The notes beneath the pieces were generated by a model. The model was not told the origin of the DNA and ran no database searches. It was given only the letters and a program-made list of their open reading frames with translations. 64,000 nucleotides of DNA, taken from positions 1 through 64,000 of the IMG/VR virus record IMGVR_UViG_3300035698_011322. One strand, given 5' to 3'. This document shows positions 63,907 to 64,000 of this stretch, piece after piece (positions within the stretch are counted from its first letter, which is position 1; every line of letters starts with the position of its first letter). The DNA is from a virus. A program made the translations under genes and the position numbers.

Positions 63907-64000
63907 ATTAGATCTAACACCCAGCCAATTTGCTGATTATATATCAGCTCTTATGCTTGATAAAATGATCAATGACAAGGTTATGCATAAAAATAAAGAA
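63899..64000 (+). CDS. Truncated gene at the right edge
   Basis: 34 codons starting MAKLDLTPSQFADYISALML, cut by the window end. Helical start; AAAGGAG lies upstream. Cannot be identified. Confidence 0.6.
   Translation, partial: MAKLDLTPSQFADYISALMLDKMINDKVMHKNKE

Noticed and set aside
1-64000. Integrase, attachment site or lysogeny module
   Set aside because: No integrase, excisionase or CI-like repressor was found; the tRNA genes are complete and internal, not disrupted att sites.

Overview
The window is an A/T-rich piece of a large tailed-phage (caudovirus) genome with a T4-type replication and recombination set. It carries a family B DNA polymerase (cut by the left edge), dUTPase, DnaB/gp41-like helicase, UvsY, UvsW (with an intein), sliding clamp gp45, clamp loader gp44/gp62, gp32 single-stranded DNA-binding protein and an NAD+-dependent DNA ligase. 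No rRNA, host metabolic operon or integrase is seen. A PEP-CTERM protein, a lipoprotein-type spanin and Gram-negative-like promoters suggest a Gram-negative host with exosortase sorting; that is inference. Promoters are remarkably uniform: TTTACA, 17 bases, then TATAAT-like.

Layout. From 1 to about 36.5 kb almost all genes are on the minus strand (exception: uvsY, HNH and uvsW at 3.8-7.4 kb). 1-3.7 kb is replication. 7.4-16.4 kb is a tightly overlapping run of genes of unrelated function whose proteins nearly all begin with the same nine or ten residues, M-[RK]-[LF]-x-x-Y-[ILMV]-x-E. That matches the logic of the T4 capsid-targeting sequence cleaved by the prohead protease, so the run is read here as a bank of virion-packaged, injected proteins. 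It includes a kinase, HAD phosphatase, cyclic-phosphate receiver-like protein, HD-like protein, two zincins and two possibly ADP-ribosyltransferase-like proteins. 16.4-17.7 kb looks like a lysis/envelope cassette. 17.8-20.5 kb is a complete ubiquitin-like conjugation cassette in the order Ubl, E2, E1, JAB protease, with its own promoter and terminator. 20.5-23.2 kb is clamp and clamp loader. 23.2-36.2 kb holds many small accessory genes and four tRNAs.

At 36.2-38.6 kb transcription diverges. This gene-poor hub has several promoters pointing each way, a long imperfect inverted repeat centred near 37,402 with short TGAGGCA repeats at its centre, and a downstream stretch that looks like a large structured RNA. 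To the right nearly everything is on the plus strand: an HU protein and small genes (38.6-41.4 kb), then a cluster of about 26 tRNA or tRNA-like genes (41.8-52.5 kb) interleaved with two RNA ligases, a phosphoesterase, two copies of a leader-ORF/attenuator-like element, three tandem copies of an unrecognised RNA motif before a 634-residue protein, and a branched RNA. 53.2-58.1 kb carries a PEP-CTERM protein, a PgpH-like HD hydrolase, DNA ligase and an HNH nuclease. 58.2-64 kb carries a glycosyltransferase, a possible gp59, nucleases, gp32 and Hsp20.

How it may work together: the replisome copies the genome; the tRNA array, RNA ligases and (if packaged) kinase/phosphatase/cREC proteins could form a tRNA-supply and tRNA-repair programme against host anticodon nucleases; the Ubl cassette probably modifies a phage or host protein. 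The last two statements are inference from gene content.
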